Made by a program: the position numbers and the translations under genes
Assembly: GCA_002205965.3 (NCBI GenBank)
Contig: NADL03000659.1
Span: 806,001-870,000, forward strand
Source of the DNA: Kappaphycus alvarezii
Taxonomy: Eukaryota > Rhodophyta > Florideophyceae > Gigartinales > Solieriaceae
DNA length: 64,000 bases
Direction: 5' to 3'
The notes under the pieces: model-generated
The model's input: the letters and a program-made list of their open reading frames with translations, nothing else
Told to the model about the DNA's origin: nothing
Database searches by the model: none
In this document: positions 59,373 to 64,000 of the stretch, piece by piece
Position numbering within the stretch: the stretch's first letter is position 1
Layout: each line of letters starts with the position of its first letter

Positions 59373-61640
59373 TTAGACTTCCTTCGCGATGCGTGGCAAG
59401 AGACCCTCTATGAGGAGGATGGTAGCAGGGGAAGGCGAACGCAGGGAAATGAAGGCCGGCGGTTGGAACTCGAAATTGGGGGCCTGTATGGGTTTGTCGC
59501 AATGGGGGGAAGTCAACGTAACAGTTTTCGCTCCAGGTCGGTCACCTTGTTGCGGCTCGCAATTGCAACAGAACCGCCCACTTCCCGATTGGCCTTTGAT
59601 CGTACGTAATCCTTGAATTGCGACACGACGGTCAAATCGCAGGCGATCGGGCGGACCACGGTGCCGTCGGGAGCTGCTGCTGGGTGGACCAGTATGTCGG
59701 CGGGTTGCAGCCTTGGCTGGCTCGAGGAGCGGGACCTCGATCTGGAGGTCCAGGCCTGCTACACGGGCGATACGGCCGGCTATGACGTTGCAGAGCCGGT
59801 CATGCCGGTGCTTGCGACCGAACCCAGAGGGGCACAGGTCCAGTGCGTGGTCTCCTAACTTGTCCATCAGGCTTTTAAATTGCTCGAATTTCCGAGGAAA
59901 CTAGTCATCGTCAACGGGCAGCCCTAGTTAGCGTCGTAACATAATCTTCCAATGCACCGCCGACACTTCCGTGTCGGCAGAGTGATATGCAAAGAAGAAT
60001 ACGGCACCGGCTCCTTTGCTGAATGCGAAGCCGCGTATCCAGTGCCGCACTGCGGCGGCGGTGTGGTCGTCCGGATTCGGGGAACGAGCTCATACTTGGT
60101 CGTCCCAGTGTGTCTTGGCCCGTGCCTCCTACTGCACATTCATTAGGTAGGTTTGGACGTCGATGTGCGCTGCATAGAGGGGAAGCGTGTCGTGGGAGCC
60201 CAGGTCGACGGAGGACTAGGGGTGTCCAGGGATGCGGAGCACAATTTTGCGCGTGGGTATGGGGACTTGGTGTAGAAAGAAGGGCTTATCTTCGCGGCAT
60301 CGGGGGCCGGTGAGGGCAGTGGAGAGGGGTCCGATGTGTGCCCCGGTCCTGACATGGGCCAGTGCCTCGTCAATGAGACTTACGGCAACAGCACCGTGGA
60401 GGAACGGGTTGAGAAGTGAGAAGCAGAGACCACCATGTCGGAAGGGCAGGGTGGCCTGCGACCATTATTTGTCCGAGAGCGTGAAACCGTGAAGCTCCAC
60501 GAAGAACGATCGTTGCAGGGGATCAAAGACCTCGGCAGCGGGACGGGCGTCTGTCGGGTCGGCGAGCTTGAGGGCATGCTCGACTAGGCAGGCCGAGGCG
60601 CACAAGTGCCGTATGTGATAGCGCGCGCGGGGGTCGTCGACCTTGTGAAGCAGCTGCAGGGTGCGGCGGCAGCTATCGATGTTGCCTTGCAGGAACGAGT
60701 CTGTGAACAGGCGGTTGCCTATTCGAGCGTCCAATAGTTCGAGCTCGTCGGAGGAGCATTGGGCAGGGCGAAACTCACGGAGCAAGGCCTCGCGCGCTGC
60801 CTGTGGGACTGTTGGCCAGTAGATGCGGTGTCTCTCAGCATTGAGGTGCAAGCCGTATGTGGGTCCTTCTTCATGAAGTAGGCGGAGGGCTCTTCGGAGG
60901 TTGGGGAGGGACCCGATGAACGTACCGTTATCAGCATACCAGTGGTTCATGACGACACCTGTTTCCTCTGCGACCCGGCGCATTAGCGGCTGGATAGTGA
61001 TGGAAAACAGTACAAGCTGACAGGGTCGCCCAGCTGTGTACCTTGGGCACTCACAATGGTCGTATGGTGGCGGTCCGGCACTATCAACGGAGGTTGCGTA
61101 CGCCCGTAAACCATGTTAATAAACAACTAGGCCGGTAATCCTTCTGTCCGGGTCAAGGACGGCAGGTGGTCCAGTATTGACTGGCGATCAACTTGGTTGA
61201 ATGCGTTGTGCACGCCAGTGAGGACAGTGGCAGTATCGCAGCGGCGGGAGAAACGACAGAGTAGCGTGAGCGTCTCTTGGACAAACGCGTCCATTCCAGC
61301 CCTGATTCCATTTGCCATTTGGAATAGGGCGAGGAAGTCGCGAGTGTCGTCGATTGCTGCAGGGAGCAGCTTCTTCGTCACCAGGCGACGGAGGACTGAC
61401 AAGGGACCGGATCTTGTCGGGCTTTGGTCAAAGCGGAAGCGAAGTTGCAGCAGCCACGAGAAGCAGGACAGAGCATGACAGGTCGCCTCTGGCGATCAGA
61501 TCGACGAGTTGCGTGAGGACCCCCTTGCCCGTGACTCCAGCTTCTGGGCTGACTGGAGTCTGGACGAGGAGGCGAAACCAACCCGCTGGCGTGCGGTTAG
61601 GTCCAGAAGACTTATCGCGGGAGATGCGGCGAACCGCAAA
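59373..61640 (-). pseudogene. Non-LTR-like reverse transcriptase, copy C (longest)
   Basis: Read on the reverse strand. Fingers and palm start near 61402 (VLRRLVTKKLLPAAIDD, GIRAGMDAFVQETL, GVHNAFNQVDR). A frame change leads to SAQGTQLGDP at about 61040. The catalytic box is HWYADNGTFIGSL at about 60945, then GLHLNAERHRIYWP and RIGNRLFTDSF. Further down come HGAVAVSLIDEALAHV (about 60400), an HWKIMLRR-like block (about 59950), LGDHALDLCPSGFGRKHRHD (about 59860) and VTLTSPH/LRSPSPATI. The block order equals that of copies A and B. The second Asp of the usual YxDD box is Asn here (YADN), so it would be inactive even without the frameshifts. The family is not named. The 61403-61640 part is assigned by continuity only. 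Confidence 0.8.
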
Positions 61641-62112
61641 CTAGAGTGTCCCCTCACACCACTCGACTCAAGCCGCCCGTCTCTGCACCCGTGCTCCGGT
61701 TTTTCGCCGTTGCCTGGGCGCTACCTTCTTAACTGCCCACCCTGCTACCGCGTCGGTCCCGAAGGCGAACTGGCCCGTCATGCTACAACGCCATCCCGGC
61801 CTGACTGTTTATTCCGACTCCTTCCCAATTCGCTGCCAACACTGCCACAAGTCCCAGGGGGCCTGAGGAGACCACGCGAGTGACCATTGCTCGCACAGAT
61901 TCAGGCGTCTTCACAGGCACCACCACCTCCGCTATTCCATCGCCTCCCAGCTTGTGCGCACTGCTGGGCTTGATTGCCGGTTTGAGGCCCCGCTCCTCGT
62001 CTATGGGACGGAACCCCGCCCCCCTGCCCGCAGGTTGGTCAGCAAGATCGTCCTGCAGCATGAGACATCACCGTGGTGTGTCCCCTAAAGCCCTTTGACC
62101 TCAACAAAGCGG

Positions 62113-62393
62113 GCTGATAGGGATAAATCGGCAGGGGAAGAGATCCTCAGAACCAATTACCCCAAGAAGGAGGCCTTGCAAGCGACAGACGTGCTACCGT
62201 GGTATAGTTGAACGAACAAAAAGGAGTGGATAGGGGAGACAGTTGAATGGGCTGCAAGCAAGTATGGAAGGGGCAGGGTCTACCACCTATGCTTTGTGAC
62301 TAGGGTAAAATAAATGCTTCTTTGGTCTGAAGTTGAGTCTCAACTTCCTAACTATTTGGGACTGGGCTTGAAGTTGTCTGCCAACTTGCTTGA
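62113..62393 (-). repeat. Dispersed repeat, copy 2 (inverted relative to 42.7 kb)
   Basis: The reverse complement of the repeat at 42709-42990, with matching words AGCAAGTTGGCAGACAA, CCCAGTCCCAAATAGTTAGG, TTATTTTACC, AGGTGGTAGACCCTGCCCCT, GATTTATCCCTATCAG. Small insertions and deletions separate the copies. Confidence 0.8.
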
Positions 62394-62557
62394 CCTCTCC
62401 ATGAGGAAGCAGTTTACTCAGCTTATATAGACTTTTGGCTACCCCTAAAGTCCGAACAAAACTACAGAAGGTACCAGGAAATGCACAGAAACAATTTGTG
62501 TGGATGATATACTCTAAACAAAAGATACTTAAGAAACTAACAATCAATGAGGTCCTC

Positions 62558-63223
62558 TTATTTCCCATTCTCTAAATCAGATCCAAAAAACTCCTCTAAA
62601 ATATCCATGGTGTCCAAGCAGTCCCCACAAATATCTGCGAATGGCTCATAGCTCTCTATCCCCTCCTGGGAGATATGTAAACTACTAAAGATATCTCCAT
62701 CCGGTTCCAGCGTCGGCACCACTTCTTCCATACTCCCCAGACTAGGCCCCACCAGTCCAACACTTTCCATTCCCCCTGTTCCCTCATCCACCTCGTCCTC
62801 GTCCTCGTCCTCGTCCTCTTCCTCCATCTCCTCCATCTCCTCCTCTTCCTCCATCTCCTCCTCTTCCTCCATCTCCTGGTCTTCCCCCTCTTCTTAATCT
62901 TCCTCCTCTTTCTTCTCTCCATCCTCCCCATCCTCCCCATCCTCCCCATCCTTCTCCTGAGTCTCGTACAATAGCTCAGGGGCTAACCATTCCTCGAAGG
63001 ACTCCCCGCTCTCCTCCTCGACTTTTTCAGTCTCGTCCTCACTTAACTCCCTCGCCTCTTCTTCTATGAAGAGGCGGCGAACGAACTCGATGATTTGCTT
63101 CTTTGTTTGCCGCCGGATGTAGTCGTCGGCATCGGTTGGCCCGTAGGCGGCGAGACGAAGGCCATTGATGGGACGGGAAGGGCGGTTTTTGGAGATAGGG
63201 ACAGAGGGGCGATTTGACGTCAT
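62558..63223 (-). CDS. Acidic protein interrupted by one in-frame stop
   Basis: The reverse strand from ATG 63223 gives 109 codons (MTSNRPSVPISKNRPSRPIN, DADDYIRRQTKKQIIEFVRR, FEEWLAPELLYETQEKD, then GED repeats and KKEEED). A TAA follows at 62894-62896. The frame then continues unbroken to 62558 with long Glu and Asp runs (EEDEDEDEDEVDEG) and a less biased end (MESVGLVGPSLGSMEEVVP, HISQEGIESYEPFADICGD, DILEEFFGSDLENGK). The TAA sits inside a Glu codon tract (GAA to TAA is one change), so the two halves look like one protein of about 220 residues. An acidic transcription or chromatin factor is possible; no domain is recognised. Copy-number errors in the acidic repeats are also possible. Confidence 0.55.
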
Positions 63224-64000
63224 ATTTCTGGAAAAGGGGTGAGCGGGGTGTGTAGGGCGGGAGCAGTGATGAGCAAAATGGTCGGGAACGTTTAAAACTT
63301 GGAATGAAGGGGTTTAAATAGGCTCCCGGGGCAGGTTCTATAGATTAGAAATAGGTAAAATAAATCTGCAAGGGATTTTGTAGTAGTGCATTTGCGCCCT
63401 TTTTCTCAAAAAAACGAGTTTGGAGGAGGAGGTAAGCAAAAAGGGAAAAAGAACTTGATTCGGGGTCGATTCAGAGGGTTAAATACAGTATAAAAATATC
63501 TAGATAAAATGGAAGTAAATTTGGAGAGGACCGCGGTAATGATAAGCGAGGTTCAGGGAGGACGAGGAAGGACCGGAACTATAAGCAAATTTGGATAAGG
63601 AGAGGTAGTACAGTAAACTAAAGGCCTGTAGATGACGGCGACAAAAAAAATCTGCGCCTAAGACGGGCCATGCCCCCTGTGGCCTATTGCTCGACGACCT
63701 CGGACTTCGAGTAGAAGATCTCCCGTTTGCGCCCCGCTCGACCTGGTCCCCGAGCTCTTGGCTTCCGTTTCCAAACTACAGCCTTCGACACGCTCGGCGC
63801 ACCCTGCCCTGCCACTATCCGCCTCTTCGAAGACCACATATACCGCATTGCCCGCCGGTACCACACGACCGACAATGTGACCAGTCGATGCATCCATTAG
63901 CGTCTCAGCACGGTCCATTTGGTGTTACATCAACCCAGGCTGTCCTTTCAAATGCTCCACTGCATGCTGCTGTTGTATGTCCGAATCGGTGAATTTAAAA
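63224..64000. other. Right edge: upstream DNA of the acidic gene and an incomplete reverse frame
   Basis: 63224-63650 is plain intergenic DNA. From 63658 to about 63990 two reverse frames are open: 63658-63918 (VGRVVPAGNAVYVVFEEA) and 63684-63893 (KRRIVAGQGAPS, KAVVWKRKPRARG, REIFYSKSEVVEQ). They could be two halves of one frameshifted basic protein running in from outside the window. A forward frame (63687-63992) covers the same DNA, so no firm call is made. Confidence 0.3.

Noticed and set aside
1-64000. tRNA, rRNA, CRISPR and viral genes
   Set aside because: I scanned for T-loop words and cloverleaf spacing, rRNA-like conserved blocks, regular spacer arrays and viral structural genes, and found none that stands up. 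A TTCGAATCC at about 684 lacks a pairing stem, and the short tandem repeats lack spacers.

Overview
The window looks like nuclear DNA of a eukaryote with few or no introns, most likely an alga. A red macroalga with a compact-gene genome is my best guess, held at about even odds. The grounds are a full-length elongation factor 3, single-exon host genes several kilobases apart, Ty1/copia and PIF/Harbinger transposons, and long stretches without genes. No rRNA, tRNA, operon or CRISPR array was seen. The organism cannot be fixed from this sequence alone.

Layout. From 1 to about 13.5 kb the DNA is AT-rich and decayed; it holds a small GC-rich pocket (0.9-1.4 kb) and a badly broken copia polymerase (about 2.3-5.0 kb). 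From 14.0 to 19.8 kb lies a nearly complete but dead copia element with direct terminal repeats. Its right repeat is copied in inverted orientation, making a near-perfect 445-bp inverted repeat at 19.4-20.5 kb. A fragment of a second reverse transcriptase family follows (20.6-21.3 kb). The first host gene, a tail-anchored protein with CS domain and Sel1 repeats, is at 21.8-23.5 kb, converging on a small hypothetical gene (23.6-24.2 kb). A gene desert runs to 33.6 kb. EF3 is at 33.6-36.9 kb, and a secreted double-psi beta-barrel (expansin/RlpA-like) protein with Cys-rich repeats is at 40.0-40.7 kb. From 40.7 to 53.5 kb there are tandem and dispersed repeats, copia fragments (48.2-48.5 and 49.2-50.3 kb) and another reverse transcriptase fragment (51.0-52.1 kb). 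A proline-rich, glycine-zipper protein is at 54.2-54.9 kb. A Harbinger transposase and its convergent, decayed SANT/Myb-like partner occupy 56.5-58.8 kb. A long reverse transcriptase remnant is at 59.4-61.6 kb, and an acidic protein gene is at 62.6-63.2 kb.

The genes do not form a pathway. The host genes are single units for translation, membrane-associated scaffolding and the cell wall or surface, set among mobile DNA. The most striking general feature is that several otherwise well-preserved genes (EF3, the secreted barrel protein, the proline-rich protein, the Harbinger transposase) are interrupted by frameshifts that are almost all repaired by one extra base in a short homopolymer run. 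Systematic under-calling of homopolymers in the assembly is the simplest explanation. Biological frameshifting or gene decay are the alternatives.
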